DNA of 64,000 bases, from contig NC_052136.2 of NCBI RefSeq assembly GCF_016086655.4, forward strand, positions 45,934,492-45,998,491, given 5' to 3'. The position numbers and the translations under genes were made by a program. The first letter of the stretch is position 1; each line of letters opens with the position of its first letter. The DNA comes from Lepeophtheirus salmonis. Lineage: Eukaryota; Arthropoda; Copepoda; Siphonostomatoida; Caligidae. Positions 1 through 13,183 of the stretch are shown here, piece by piece. A model generated the notes under the pieces. That model was not told the DNA's origin. It did no database searches and was given only the letters and a program-made list of their open reading frames with translations.

Positions 1-3000
1 TGAGGGAGACAAGTGACATGCAATATAATTGGAAAATGTAGTCTAAGGTTTTCGACTGTTTTTATACAATAATCTGCACCCTCAATAATGAAAACTTTTA
101 TAAGCCACAGAAATCGGAGCTCTAAACGTTATTAAGACTTTTTACTTCAATACTTGTAATTTTTCTATTTCCAACCTTCTTATCATCTTCCAAATTTATT
201 AGATAAGGGGAACTTATCAATACTGCAGTCATGGAGCGTAGTTTCGTCTAAGACAAGAAGATTATCATTTGTTACAAGCTCTTTCTTAATTTTTGACAAC
301 AATACATTCCTTTAGGACTACATTGACTTTGTGATATAATAGAGAGAAGGAATGGTTTTGCCGATATAAAATTGCAGTTATTTTACAAAATTTGGATGAT
401 TATCAATATAGAGTGAGACATTGCAGGAGACATGCATCTTGTTCATATTTGACATAAAATTAAAAGCATCACGACTTGATTCAATTATATTCTTTAAATA
501 AAACTTCAAATTGTTATCGTGAATACGACTTTTATTATGCTGTTAAAATTCAAATTTTCTAAAAGCTTGCCTTCTAAAATCAAAAAGGCCACATGATTAA
601 ATTCTGGAAGCCTTGCATTAAATCTAGACTTTTCTCCTTCATTATAAACAAAAAAATTAGATTAAATTAATATTTATATATAACAATTATATAATCAAAT
701 TGGATGTTATTTAATGTTAAAAAATTAATGAAAATTGATAAATTTATTTGTTCTTGTTACATGCATAATTTGTTTTAAGGCATGTTCAGATTCTTCATCA
801 GAAAATTAAGTAATATTGAAATTGTAGGTGCAATAAGTTTTAGAATGAATACATTTAAAAAAATTTAACTACCTGTAATATACGCATTATATTTTATAAA
901 TATGGAAAAAAAAAATTATCTAAAAAAACTATATGCTTTAAAATTAACTTTATTTTTTATTTTTTAAATTCTGCATCAATTTTATTTAATTTTTAATCAA
1001 ACATCGGAAATTTCCATCACAGTTATACATTTAAACAGTTTGGGTTGTCTTTCTTTCTTTTTTTTTTTTTTTTTTTTTTTGTCTTTTTGATGACGAAGAA
1101 ATTTTTCTTTGACGTCCACCATAACATTGAATGCGATGCATGGGAATGACAATTTTGTAATTAAGAGGCTATTATGATTTTAACATTTAAATAACAGAAC
1201 AATTTAATATTGTAATATCAAAGATCCATATCGTCAACTCTTCCTATACCTTTATAGAGAGCAATGCTATTTTAGGACACTAATAATCCAGGACTGGGTC
1301 ATTCTCTTCAAACTTGAGCATTTGGTAAGTCATTCAACCTTCATAAAAACTGAGTAAGATAATGGATTATCTTAGTCCATTTGTACTTGTAATCCTTAAT
1401 TAATATTGTAACCATTCTTCGCTATGCAACATTAGTTGCAATGTTATGATTATGGTTATGATAAAAAGTCTTTGTTGGACAAAGACTAAAGTTTAGAATC
1501 GAAAGGTATTTCAGACCATATTTTTACTATACACAGAGAAAGATTTGTATTTGTTTCCTTTTCAACTCCAGGGTTGCTCACAGCTAATCTAATAAAACAT
1601 CATGACAGTTGAGCTGTTCTTTTCCAAAACATTTCCAAATTACAAGTGTCTATAATTATTTTTTTAAATATGATTTTTATTTCTGGTGAGTTTTTTTAGC
1701 GAGCTAAAAGTGTTAGGGTGAGTAATGAGTATTCAGGCAAGTAAAAAGTATTCAAGTGAGTAACTAGAATAACTCGAATAATAATATTAGTTCCTCCATA
1801 TCAGTAAACTTACTAAAAAAGAAAACGTAGATCCCCACGGTCGGTAATCCTAAGCTTGGTCATTTGATTGAAAAAACAAACAAACAAGGCAATTATACGG
1901 ATGGCCTTTCCTACCAAATATGATGTTTGAAAAGCAATAAAATATATTTTTATCTTTTTTCATAATACTGGATAGAGGTGGGATACTATCTTGAGCTTTG
2001 GACTTACCTCAATCTAGTTTTTGGAGAATTGTATGGGTTTGTCCTCACCTTATAATTTATCTTCCTTTTCTCAAATTGGAGACAACGGCACAATGGATAG
2101 TTGAAAAAATTATATGTGTATCGGGTGGGGGGAAGGGTTAGAAGTCTAAAGAAAAAGGGTATTTGAAAAAAAGTATGTTAACCTGACAGTTCCTCATTGT
2201 GTTTCGAAATATAAAAAGGATGTAGGAGGTGATCTCTTGGATGTAATAGCAGCTGTGTATGAAGGACTAATGCTATACAGGAAAGGGTGGTGGCCTTGCC
2301 ATGAGTGCGTCTGATGTTTAAACCTTGCGATCCATGAAAGGTAGAACAAAGGTATTGCTCTCTTTTTTTATAATTCCTTTGTCATATAATATAAAAGACC
2401 CAAAGACCCAGAAAACATCTATTTTTGAGGAGAGGAACAGCTACCTAAATAAAGTTGACAACGGCAACAATGATATCCGCTTTATCAGGTCTATTTCTTA
2501 GCTAAAACGTTACAAATGTCCAGGATGTGTAAGGAAAATGCAAAATTTAAGTTTCCTTGATTCAATATTAGGCTACATCTACATTGCTTCTATAATTGTC
2601 TCAAAACTTTATTATATATATATTTTTTTTTCATGGAATTTTATTTGCATAAATATAAAGTCTACCTATCTGAATATGATTATTTAATTTTTCGTGTAAT
2701 AATATCAATAATTTATCCTAAATATATACCTATTCTTATATATAAATACTACTGATGCTAGACATAGTTTTATTAATTAACCAGCCACTATTGGAGCCCC
2801 ATGGGTCTTTTTAAATTAAAAAAATAAGAATTATCTCATTTAAATAATTAATGAATGAAGTTTACCACAGAGTTATTTCCAAGCCTAAACAATATAACCT
2901 TTAATGTGTTAATAGCCAAAGTCAATTAAGATTATAATTAAATCTGGTTTTAATTAATTATATGAGTAGAAATGGAGAGGGAGAGCCTCATTGATAGGTA

Positions 3001-3540
3001 TTTAAAATTGTCGAGCATCTTAGTATAAATTTGTACACTGCAATATATAAGTGCTCTATCCATTTTTTTTCTCTATTTTAAAATTCAAACGTATTAGCAA
3101 ACAAGGAGCACTAAAGTTAATAATGATCCTTTCATCAGATATCTGGTTCCCAACATATAATTTTACTTTTTTTAATTTATACTCACAAAGATTTAGACAG
3201 CTTTCCCATCCTTACTTATCGACTCTTAATTTACTGCTGTTAAAGCAGTATTAATTGATTTGTGAAGTCGACCACTAAGGTTTTTATAGCCCCTGACGCT
3301 GCTTATGGATTACAAAAAAACCAATACAACTACACCAGTTACGGCTTTTCAAGAAACTGACGAAACAACGATGACAATTTATCATGTATGGTTTGTCGTC
3401 TATCGCACCACAATATTGTTAGCAAGTGGGATGTGTTTATCTTGGAAAAAGCTTGTTTGTTTAGCTCCTAGATGCACCCCACCACGCCGGAACTCAATCT
3501 GGTATCAGCCATTAGAGGTTAATCTATGAGTTTCTAACTA
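1..3540. other. AT-rich non-coding stretch
   Basis: No supported gene, RNA or bounded repeat is visible. There is a long T tract ending at about 1080. Scattered short open frames have no recognisable composition. The frame around 3305-3529 is slightly richer in GC, but it matches nothing I recognise and lacks splice or start context. Confidence 0.5.
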
Positions 3541-3544
3541 TATT

Positions 3545-4863
3545 ATTACAAAAATTAAAATAAAATAACATAGTAGCTCATCAATTGATTTTTTCTTTTC
3601 TACAGACTTCATAGACAGCTCATTCATTTCCTGCATTGTATCAATATTTAATTCATTGGACTCCACAGAGAGGTTGCTCTTCTAATCTTTTTTGGATTTT
3701 TTAAATTTATTTATTTCATATGAGTTAATATATTTATTTCTTTGGACACTGCTTAGAAGTTCAACAATTTTGTCCAATATACCATGTTTCTTCTTTTTGA
3801 TTTCCTTTACACCTTCAACCTTCTTTTTTTTCTTCATTTTTTTGCTTGTAATTATTTTTGGCTTGTCCTGATTAATACTACTAGACTCAGTATTGTCCTG
3901 TAGTTTAACTTTTTTCTCTTCCTCGTTACTTAACTCTCTTTTCCTTTTCATATTGCGTCACCCCACAGTTACAAAGCCTTCACCAACATTGATTTTTTCA
4001 TAATATCTTCATGCTGTTTGTTACATTTAGTCTTTCAATGTCCAAAATTAAAGCAAAATTAACCATTGCTTGATCGTATTTGCATATTCCATGTGAAAGA
4101 TCCTGCCGTTTACAGGAAGGAATGTGGAAGGTTTTTAGGTAACTCCTTAACTAAACGTTTAATGATGAGCTCAGTTGTTTTTGCAGATGGGGAAATTGTT
4201 TCAAAATTGAGGATCTTAATTCCTTCAACTTTAGCAAAAGGAGCTAAATGATTAGCTACTTCAAATGAAAATACTGTGCCCAGGCACTCTTCAATCTGAT
4301 ATTGAAGTTTATATCTCTTTGCAACATGTCAGTAAAATCCCAAAAATCTACTTTTGCATTAAAGGGATCGCTTTGATTGTCTTTTAACTCTGTTGTGAGA
4401 GGGAAACAAATTGTTTCATACAGAAGACTGAGGGTTTCATTGGAATTATTTCAGGTTTATAGGGGGTTTCACAGGAAACAGTTCTAACATCCATTAGATT
4501 GAGACCTAAAGTATCCCTTAAAATGACAGTAACGTTTTCCAAATACATGTGTTGGAAGATTATTCTTCTACGACTATTTGCATCACTAACAAATAGTAAG
4601 AACTTAATCCAACCACTCTCAGAATTTTTGAGGATGTCCATTCCATCACACTTAAATGCCTGAGGATCAGGCAAATGGGAGGATTCATTCTGAGGTATTG
4701 GTCTCTTTTTTTTCTTCCAACAATATCAGAGTAAGAACATACATTACCTTCCTTCTCTTTGCTTGTGAGAGTATCAGCAGATGACCTTGATACAACGTCT
4801 TCCTTTGATGTTACATCATTCTTTTTGTTATTAGAAATTTTTTGTTCATTAATCTTATACATT
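3545..4863 (-). pseudogene. Broken coding region of unknown identity with lysine-rich C-terminus
   Basis: On the minus strand, protein-like sequence runs for about 1.3 kb but is split among frames. It starts with a possible ATG at 4861-4863 (MYKINEQKIS...). It shifts frame near the poly-A of a GRKK segment (about 4700) and continues as PDPQAFKCDGMDILKNSESG. After a further stop and shift come VDFWDFTDMLQRDINFNI and CLGTVFSFEVANHLAPFAKV. A 90-residue open stretch follows at 3682-3951, opening with MKRKRELSNEEEKKVK and very rich in lysine (KKMKKKKK, EIKKKKHG), like a nucleolar tail. Another shift leads to SNLSVESNELNIDTMQEMNE down to about 3545. There are no clear splice sites at the breaks, so I infer a decayed, possibly retroposed, gene copy. 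I do not recognise the family. A multi-exon real gene is the less likely alternative. Confidence 0.45.
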
Positions 4864-4979
4864 GAGTCCTGTGTCGTCCGGATTATTTATCACCTAAAAG
4901 GTATCCATCCACTGTCTGGAGATTCCTCTAAATCACGAACTTATTAATATCACAAGAAGAACACCGAATTAACTAAGTA

Positions 4980-5283
4980 AAAAGTTAAAGTAAAAAAATA
5001 AAAAGAAAGCGCGATGTTACACGTCTTTATACTTGGAAAGAAATTGAATACTCTGGAAAAAGCTATCAATGATATTAAATACCGACTCTCCTTTAGTATT
5101 TATTTTAAGATTAATAACAAATATCATTTTCTGAACCAACTTTTCATCTTTGACAAACAGAAACATAAGTGTGAAACACATATTCATTTCCTAGTAAAAT
5201 GGACTCATCAAAATTACATATTGCACCATTTATCTTCTATGTTTTCAGGCATTTCATCTATTCTTCCAAGAACGGAGTTATTA
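4980..5283. other. Short spacer, nothing recognised
   Basis: Apart from open frames on the plus strand of no recognisable family, nothing is seen. Confidence 0.4.
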
Positions 5284-5355
5284 CTAGTCTTGTGTCGGTC
5301 CTTATTCAGAACAAAGGACCGCGGTCCTGTCCAGTCCGGTTCATCCAGTCCATTC
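5284..5355. repeat. Partial copy of the TAGTGTTGTA-type MITE
   Basis: The sequence starts CTAGTCTTGTGTCGGTCC and is followed by TTATTCAGAAC and a GC-rich run of GGACCGCGGTCC and CCAGTCC units. The first 30 bases match the ends of the fuller copies at 13184-13349 and 57280-57490. The opposite terminus is not found nearby, so this is a fragment. Confidence 0.4.
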
Positions 5356-5359
5356 CAGT

Positions 5360-6860
5360 AAAATCGATCCCTTGGGACGTCAATCAAGGTGTTTTTCCTC
5401 CTTTTAATTATTATGTTATATAATAAAATAAGTTATATAACAAAGTAACAACATAATATGTTCGAATTATATTGTATAATAGTACCAAAAAAAATATTTT
5501 TTTATCGAGATATGTGCAAAAATCTTACTACATATTTCATATATCTTACAAATTGATTTCATGACTCTCAAGGACTTTTGTTTTAAATAGTTAAAGAAAT
5601 ATATTATTATTGATCCAAAAAATATTTTAATACAGTTTTATAATTACGGGATCCTGTAAGTACTTGCTTAAAGTTTTAGATTACATAATTTGGGTTTTAT
5701 TCTTTTTTAAACTAAATTATAAGTATTTATTCTACGTAGTCTATTTATATTTAAGAGAAATAGTATACGGAGTATAAAATATAAACGCGCCAATAATGAA
5801 GTACATTAATACAATCTCGAAATAACTTATTTATATCCTATTAACCGGATAATAATCAACATATTCATTGCTGCTACCTAGTAGTCACATTTTATTAATT
5901 TTGTAGCTCAATTTGTTCGTTCTTTATAAAAATATGTATTATTATTTTTTTTTTTTTTTTGCCCCTTCCCCAATCGACCCTTTTTTCTTTACTGCCCATG
6001 GATCAAAGTAACTTCCTAAGGGAGGGGTATCACCCACTGTGGGAAATGCAGATATATGTTATGTAAAAGTATCAAATTTACACATTCCTTATGTATTTCA
6101 GAGAAATATAAATGTAGCTATTTGAACATATTTGCCAATTACTAAGTTTCAGTAAATAAAGTAAAAAATTACATCATTAATATATCACCATTCATGTAAC
6201 ATTAATTTATTCCATTATCCTCATCAAAAGTTCCATATTTTTTTTGTGCTGTGACCTGCATAATTTGTTTATACAAGTTACAACATGTACATACACATAA
6301 AACACGTAAAAAAACACTTTGGCAAAATGTTTCATGTAAAATAAATTTGAACCCTTTTGTAAAGGTTCTTGACATATCTACTTTTTGAGCTCGTAAATTG
6401 AGGAGTCTTAGTAATAATTGTATAGAAGTGTGTTTTGTAAAAAAAAAGTTAAATATAAATTTAAGATGTATTTATATTTTAGAAGCAAGAAATATGATGT
6501 AACATAAAAAACGAATATAATTTATTCGGTTAAAGTTGATCCTTGGTATAAGGCAGGAGCACTATTGATGTTTCTTAGAAAAATTACATGTAGAGTAGGG
6601 TGGTTATTAATTGTTTATTTCATTCTTCTATAATGTTATTTTTAGGTAAATATCTCAATCAAGTTTGAAAAAAGGAAACAAATTATTTAGTCAATGAAGA
6701 ATAAGATAAACATGTATTCGTTAAATCAATTTTGATATACATTTTTCTTAACTATAAAAAAAAAATTATAAAGTAATTTTCTAAAGTTACCTTATGAAGT
6801 AATAAAGTAGAACAACCTAAATAAACTTTGAACATAGATTTTGACTTTTTTATTTGAAAG
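5360..6860. other. AT-rich spacer, nothing seen
   Basis: There is a T tract near 5945-5960 and no supported gene or repeat boundary. Confidence 0.5.
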
Positions 6861-6862
6861 TA

Positions 6863-7934
6863 CCGGGCCGTGCAGAATTATTCACCGATTTTTGTCCAGA
6901 ACATATCGCGGACAATAATTACATTTCCGAATGACTTGAGAAACAATTTATTCATACATTTTTAGAATAATAAAATAGTTTGTGATCAAATTTAATCAAT
7001 GTAGCCACCATTTGACTCAATGACACTGGTAAGGCAACGTCTGAAGCTGCCACAGACTTGCTGGATGTAATCGGCATCCATGAAGACCCAGGCCTTGTTG
7101 ACAGCAGCCTTTAAGGCATTTATGTTCTTGTGTCGTTTTTTGCAGGCCTTGGTCTCCACGTGCGCCTAGATAGAAAAGTCTAGTGGGCTCAGATCTGGGC
7201 TCTGAGGGGGCCAGTAGTCCTTGGGCTAAAATTTCATGTTGTCCTTGAGCCACTCCTGAGCTTTCTTGGAAGTGTGGGCGGGTGCTCCATCTTGTTGAAA
7301 AACCCATGGAGAGTTGCCGACTATGGATTTGATCCACGGAAGGACCTTGGACGCCAGAATCTTCACATAATCATCCGCTGTTAATCTGTAGCCAGTGAGG
7401 AACCATACCGGCTTCATGGCCTTCCCGTTGGAGGCCACGATACCCAACATCATCACCGAAGCAGGGTGCTTTGTTGTTGCCACATAGCGGTGCTTATCTT
7501 GCACATCTCCAAAGCTCACAACACGGTCATTTTGCCTGCTGCATACAGGATCGACCATAAAAGTTTTCTCATCTGAAAAAATGAGGATGCGTCCAGATGA
7601 GCTCTTGATATCATTCAAGATTTTCTTGCCACGCTCAAGTCTGACTTCCCGCTGACGTTCAGTTAGCAAAGGGCGTTCAGTACGCCTCAGGGACTTTCCT
7701 CCAGCCCTTTTTAATGCACTTGAAACAGTTGATCTCGACGTTCCCATCTTTCTGGCCATGCCGGCAATGGACCTGTTGGGAGTCCTCTTGTCTCACGTGT
7801 GGAAGTTGTTACACTCTCACAGGAAGGATTTTTGTTTATTTTAACAGTAAAAATACGAAACAATCAGATTGGTTGCCACAAAACCTCTTAAAAAGTATAT
7901 TTACATCATCGGTAAATAATTTTATACGTCCCTG
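6863..7934 (-). mobile_element. Tc1/mariner element with TA-flanked inverted ends
   Basis: This is a 1072-bp element. Its left end reads CGGGCCGTGCAGAATTATT and its right end, reverse-complemented, reads CAGGGACGTATAAAATTATT. Both continue into (T/C)ACCGAT, so about 20 of 26 terminal bases agree. Each end abuts a TA dinucleotide (6861-6862 and 7935-7936), the target duplication expected for this superfamily. The single transposase gene runs on the minus strand. The ends are diverged and the gene carries stops, so the copy is an old, non-autonomous relic. Confidence 0.85.
6992..7792 (-). pseudogene. Mariner-like transposase with two stop codons and lost N-terminus
   Basis: The enzyme would cut and paste the surrounding element. 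Reading the minus strand, the order is: an HTH remnant (NRSIAGMARKMGTSRSTVSS), the first catalytic Asp in FSDEKTFMVD, VMMLGIVASNGKAMKP, the second Asp in FQQDGAPAHTSKKAQEW, and the third Asp in PPQSPDLSPLDF. The C-terminus is VIESNGGYID followed by TAA at 6992-6994. The last two Asp are 36 residues apart, close to the maT/DD37D group; the subgroup is my inference. The frame stays open for the whole stretch except two TAG codons, at 7226-7228 and in SI*AHVE (about 7166), where Trp is expected. The first 40-50 residues of the usual DNA-binding region are absent, with a stop just upstream of KRTPNRS. The three catalytic Asp survive, but the gene cannot make full-length protein. Confidence 0.85.
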
Positions 7935-7936
7935 TA

Positions 7937-8499
7937 TAATAAAAAAGATGCATGAGGGTAGCCAACACAAATGAACTTACAGAACCCAAACAAAGGCTGA
8001 TAAATAATCCTTCAAAAAATCCAAAATCTCCAATTTTCCAATGTCTGAGTTAGTTAAGTAAATTAAAAAATTTCTTCTCAGAATTTACATTTTTTATTTG
8101 AAAAATAGTATTTTTCAACATTATCTTTATTTCTATTCTTGTATCAGCACTCTACTCACTTGATAAAACTACTTTGTAGTCATCCATGATGATGGTGTTG
8201 TATAGCCCTTACAATTCAACATTGTAGGTATTAACAACAATGAAGGTCCCAATCAGGGCCTTTGGCACACTTGGTGCTGATGAACTTCTGTATATTTTTT
8301 GCAATATGATAACAGCAATTATTAATGTGCAAGAACCACTACTACTTCGTCGTAGTAGGTTTTTTGTCTTTAAAAATTTTCATTCAAATCTCTACCATAA
8401 ATAGAGATAATTATTTTTGGTAGCAAATTGGACATAGTGATGGAGGATAAGCCCCTTGTTGTCAAACCAGGGGAGGATCATCTGTTTTTTTTATTCAAT
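7937..8499. other. Stretch with weak coding signal on the minus strand
   Basis: Minus-strand segments read like protein in short pieces (for example SSSAPSVPKALIGTFIVVN at about 8230-8290). They are separated by stops and I cannot assign a family. They could be an upstream or downstream extension of the open frame at 8500-8844. Confidence 0.25.
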
Positions 8500-8844
8500 C
8501 TACATCTTGAACTTGATGGAGCCTTTTGTTCTTATTTCAATTTTTTTTTTTGTCGTCTTTTGTCTTTGGGTCATAGAGGCCAGTTTTGGTTGCATCTGTA
8601 GTGACGATGGAGGTGTAAAATCAATTTCTTTGTCATCCATATTGGAGCTCATTTTAACAATACCAAGATTAAACTTCAGTGTCCTTCTAACGGTTTCATT
8701 GGGCAGGTCAAACTCCAACATGATTTTTATCACATTAACTTTCTTAAAGTTGCCCACAGTCTCGATCATGTCCTCTGGCATTTTAAAGTTATGATTCCTC
8801 TTTGGAGTTTGGTACCGTTTGTTTGAGATGTTCTTGACAGTCAA
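8500..8844 (-). other. Unrecognised open frame, 114 codons
   Basis: The open frame starts MTVKNISNKRYQTPKRNHNF and contains charged, protein-like text such as MLEFDLPNETVRRTLKF and a basic tail KTTKKKIEIRTKGSIKFKM. I do not recognise it. The plus strand is open over nearly the same span, but its product is hydrophobic and looks like an antisense shadow. There are no clear splice sites, TIRs or poly-A around it. It may be a relic of a repeat-encoded protein, but the evidence is only length and composition. Confidence 0.2.
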
Positions 8845-9144
8845 TGTATAGTAAATTTAATTGAAACTGGTGGTATTGTCACTGTGAGTGACTTTACACA
8901 ATTTGAAGTAGGTATTAGGACCCTGAACGATACAAACAATGTTGACAACAAACGTGCAATTTTCTTAACAGAAAAATTTGTTGGGGATCATATCAGTTAC
9001 GTTCAGTGGCAAGGTGTTACAAACTATGGCAATGTCGATAGAAAAAGTTGTACTGAAATTTCACAAAACTTCAAGAAGGAACTTTTTTTTCATTTAAATT
9101 TTTTGTTTGTGCGTCAGCATATACATTCACATTTGTATTAGTTA

Positions 9145-12100
9145 TACCTTCGTATACGTATATATTTGTATAATTTTTAAATGGAGCAATAAATAATTTA
9201 TTTCAAAGAACTTTGCATATTATAATCTTCAAATCTCAACAATTCTCCCTTTTAAAGTAATGAAGTTCTGTAACTGAACTCTTTCACACTTATGGAACAC
9301 CAGTGTTCCATAAATTTAATATTAATATTGCTTAATGAGCTTGTTTTTAAACCGAATTATATTTTTCGAAAGCTAATATGTCAAACTATATTTCATATTA
9401 TCTATTAATTCATCAGAAGTTTGTTTCGAATATTTTGTAGGCTTTTGAATGTTATCATTTTTGAATATATAAAAAAATCAATTTTAAAGCTCCATAACTT
9501 TTTATTTTTGAAGGGAATCAAATATATACTTATATTGTATATTGAGACATCAATGTTTAAAATATTTTTTAGTTCTAATATATCCATAAAAAGTTGTTCA
9601 TGTTTGAATTCATTTGAACACAGTTGTATTAAAGGGTCTGAAGGCAGTTTTTTATCAATGTATCATGTTATACATATATTATAGTTTTTTGCGTTGTATC
9701 TTTTGCTGTTTTGATTATTTTTAAATAAATTCGGTTGAATACTATTATATTTTGGTATAAGAGACGGAAGATCAAATTAATGGTGGTCTTAACAGTGAAT
9801 AAATATGTACTCTTCTTGATTAAATTGATAGTAATTTTGTGAATGATCCATATACGTAATTTATTGTTGATGAATATATTCCAAAACAAAAAATAACAAA
9901 TAACCATTTTTCTCCACTCCTGAGGCAATATTTACGTTATTTGAAACACTACAAACATGATTTCAATTGAGTAAAACTGTTTAAATGAAGCAACAACAGC
10001 AGGGCTTACTGAATAAGACTACTACAGAGAATATGAATTAAAATATAACCCTTATTGAAGTCTGCAAAAAAATTATAGAACGGATGAATTAATAAATTGG
10101 CGGACCATAGGGACATTTATGGGTACAAAAATTGCCAAAACTTTACAACAACCCTTGACAAAATATGAGTATTGTGCAAGAGACGATAAATGCAATAAAA
10201 TTTTTGTTGCATGTATGGCATGTGAAGTACCTTTATGTTTATAAATGATATAAATTGCTTTCAAATACCTTGGGTTTGATTAGATAAAAATGTATCTTGT
10301 TTGAAGGAATGAAAATGTTTTGATAAATTAAACTTTAGAAGCCTCAAAATTACTAATATGACATTGTATCTCGTACAAACAAGAAACATTTTAAATCACA
10401 TAACTTCATTATTTTAACAGGGAGATTTGTTGAGGTTTATAGATTATAATCTGAAAAGTACATAGAAATAATTACATGCACATATATGTTGTACGTTATG
10501 GGTATTTAAGAGTGGCTAAATTTATCGATTCGACCAAGTATGTATAACAAAGACTACATTTGAGATAATTGCATTAAGTTTCTTGATAGAAAGTTAAACT
10601 TACTTACATTATAACCCACCTAAACTCTAACCCTTTTTCTTCTTTTTGTAATCAATCAATTTGGTTCAAATTAAATAAAATAAACACATATTCATGTGAA
10701 TCTCTACTATAAATTCATAAATATAAATTAGATTATCGACTTAGATATAATGCAGTTATTTTTATAAAAGCTTGATTGACTTGCAATATATGTATGTATG
10801 TAAAATATTTGTATATACATTATACACAAATGCAGAGAAAATATGCATTATGCACTAACAAAATCCAAGTAGAAAACATTATTATAAAATATGCACATAT
10901 ACATAATATATGTTATAGACCATCAATAAATTAACTTTAATAAAAATTAACACTGAAGTCATATTAAATAATTATAATGTGAGTAAGTTTAATTTTCTAT
11001 TAAGAGACTTAATGGAGTCATTAAAAATGTAATTTTTGTTATAAAAATGGTGTCGATTAGATAAATCTAGACACTTTTAAATACCTGTTACATTCAACAT
11101 ATATTCTGAAAAAATTGTGCAAAAAATTACAAGATTTATAATCTTAAGGTTATAAATCTTGTAGTTAATTGAGTCACTTTTTACGCTCCACTAAATACGA
11201 AGTGAAAGAGAATTATAAATATTTACCCACATCGTTGGGAAATATAGCAGCCCAATATCACTGCTTCCATGGACACTCAGGGCCCTCATGAAGGCTCGTA
11301 ACTTTGCTTTGAACATGTGAGACCTATCATCTCCAATTTCCATTACCTAGCGATCATTTTGAATATATTTTCACGATCCCGTTCATCTAATCAATAAAGA
11401 AAATTATTCATTAAACGAACTTCATTTGTACAACAATGTTTCAATATTTGTTACACCGATAGCTTTTAAGTTTACTTATAAAGATGTGGTATTTGAAGGC
11501 TTAACTATTTAATGGATTTAGGGACAAATAAATGGCTCCAATTGTTGGTTTTTTTTTTTTTTTTTTTTGTTAAGATATTCCTAGTTTGGACTGGATTTTA
11601 GCAGTCCTTTTCTTGTCATATCTTGGCTTGTTGACATTTCGAAAATCTGGGGCATCCTTTCCAGCGATTTTAAGTGTTATAAACTTTGTTTTTGTAGTAA
11701 CCAGACAAGTTCTTGATAGCACTAGAATAGTAACCTGCGTTACGTGTGATCTAATTCAACCATTGTATTTTGCTTTAGATTATTTAACCTTTACAATGAT
11801 TCCTTATTTGATATGAGAGAACTAATATTTTTTCCAACACATAATCCAACAAGAATCAAAAAATTAATTCTTATTTATTTTTCTTGATTGAGTATTAGAT
11901 TAAGACACATTTTAGCTATTTCGAATAAAATTTAGAAATATAGATATTTTATAAAAATATTTTTCCTGAATAAAGATTCAATTTAGAATAGAAAATAAAA
12001 ATGTATTTTGTATACGTCTTTTAACTACAGTATAAAAATATTAATCAAATTTACAAAAAGTAAACAGAGATGTCATCTCGATAATAAAAAGTATTTGAGC

Positions 12101-13183
12101 ATGTGCTGTTTTCTCCCAGTCAAACCAGCCCTGCATAGTTAATGTACATATTTTATGTAAATAGGAATTCTTAAACGAAGTTATTGTCTGTTAATAATAA
12201 TTAAGGTTTGAAATTATATACAAGTTATTTACAGGATCTAATTTCTTTGGCCCTAAGAAAGGCTTTCTGAGCTGAGTTAAGTTGTTCTGCAGCCTAGTAC
12301 CACGACAATGTTTAAGGTTGTTCCGAACCTTCAAGTGCTTAGATTGATTGTCCAACAGTCTTCTTTCTTTGTTTTTGGTATTGCTCTGTTATTTCCTAGT
12401 AAAAAAAAATACTGTGTAGAGAGAGATAATAATCAGTTAATTAAGTTTTTCAAAACTTTCAAAACGTCGACAAAAATACATTAAAATTTAAGTTTAAATA
12501 ATTACTATTTGACAATTATATTAAGCTTTCAGCTTAAAGATTTCCTAACGAAATGATAATCAAGATTATCTTTACTTGTTAAAAAGCCTTGGATATATTT
12601 TTAAGAAATGGCTTCAAAGTGTTAAAAAAAAGTGAGAAGAACAATAAGAAGAACACATACATAATTTGTAAACTAAACGGAGCTTTGAAGACTTATAATA
12701 CATTTGAAGATCTCTTTGAAGAGAAAGAGGAATGAATACATGTTTTGCATTTTGGTACATTGTATGGAATGTATCTATAAAACTACTTTTGAATTTGGGA
12801 GTAAATATTTTTAGTAGAACACATTTTATTGGGTAACTGAGTGGCTCTTTAAATCGATCCAACTTGAGTAGTATTTTGTGCTTTTGTCTAGTACTGAGTA
12901 AATATATGTTATTGAACTTTGGACTCGAGTATAACAGGTATTAATATAATATCAAGTAATTTGTAGCAATATAGCCTTAATTACAAAAAAAAACCTTCAT
13001 AAGTAGATAACAATGCACTAGTAGAATTAAATAGTGCATCTAAGTTATTAATGAGTGAGAGGCCAGAGAGCAAACAGTTTATAATTATAAGTGACGTAAT
13101 CATAAGCATTGATTGTTGATTTTTCAAAACAAATGGGGAAGTCACAAAAATCTATAAACCATTTTCTTTTCCTTAGTCATCAT
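9145..13183. other. AT-rich non-coding stretch
   Basis: There is no supported gene. It contains a 13-bp-arm hairpin (11129-11162), a T tract at 11549-11568 and a possible minus-strand exon-like patch at 12230-12388, all noted separately. Confidence 0.5.
11129..11162. repeat. Perfect hairpin, 13-bp arms
   Basis: ACAAGATTTATAA is followed by an 8-base spacer and its exact reverse complement TTATAAATCTTGT. No T tract or gene end is adjacent, so a terminator role is not supported. Confidence 0.6.

Noticed and set aside
8456..8794. Plus-strand open frame of 112 codons
   Set aside because: Hydrophobic shadow of the more protein-like minus-strand frame at 8500-8844.
11586..11816. Open frame next to a poly-T tract, considered as a minus-strand retroposed gene end
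   Set aside because: A short minus-strand text (NVNKPRYDKKRTAKIQSKLG then a stop and A run) is suggestive, but upstream frames are full of stops and no family is recognised.
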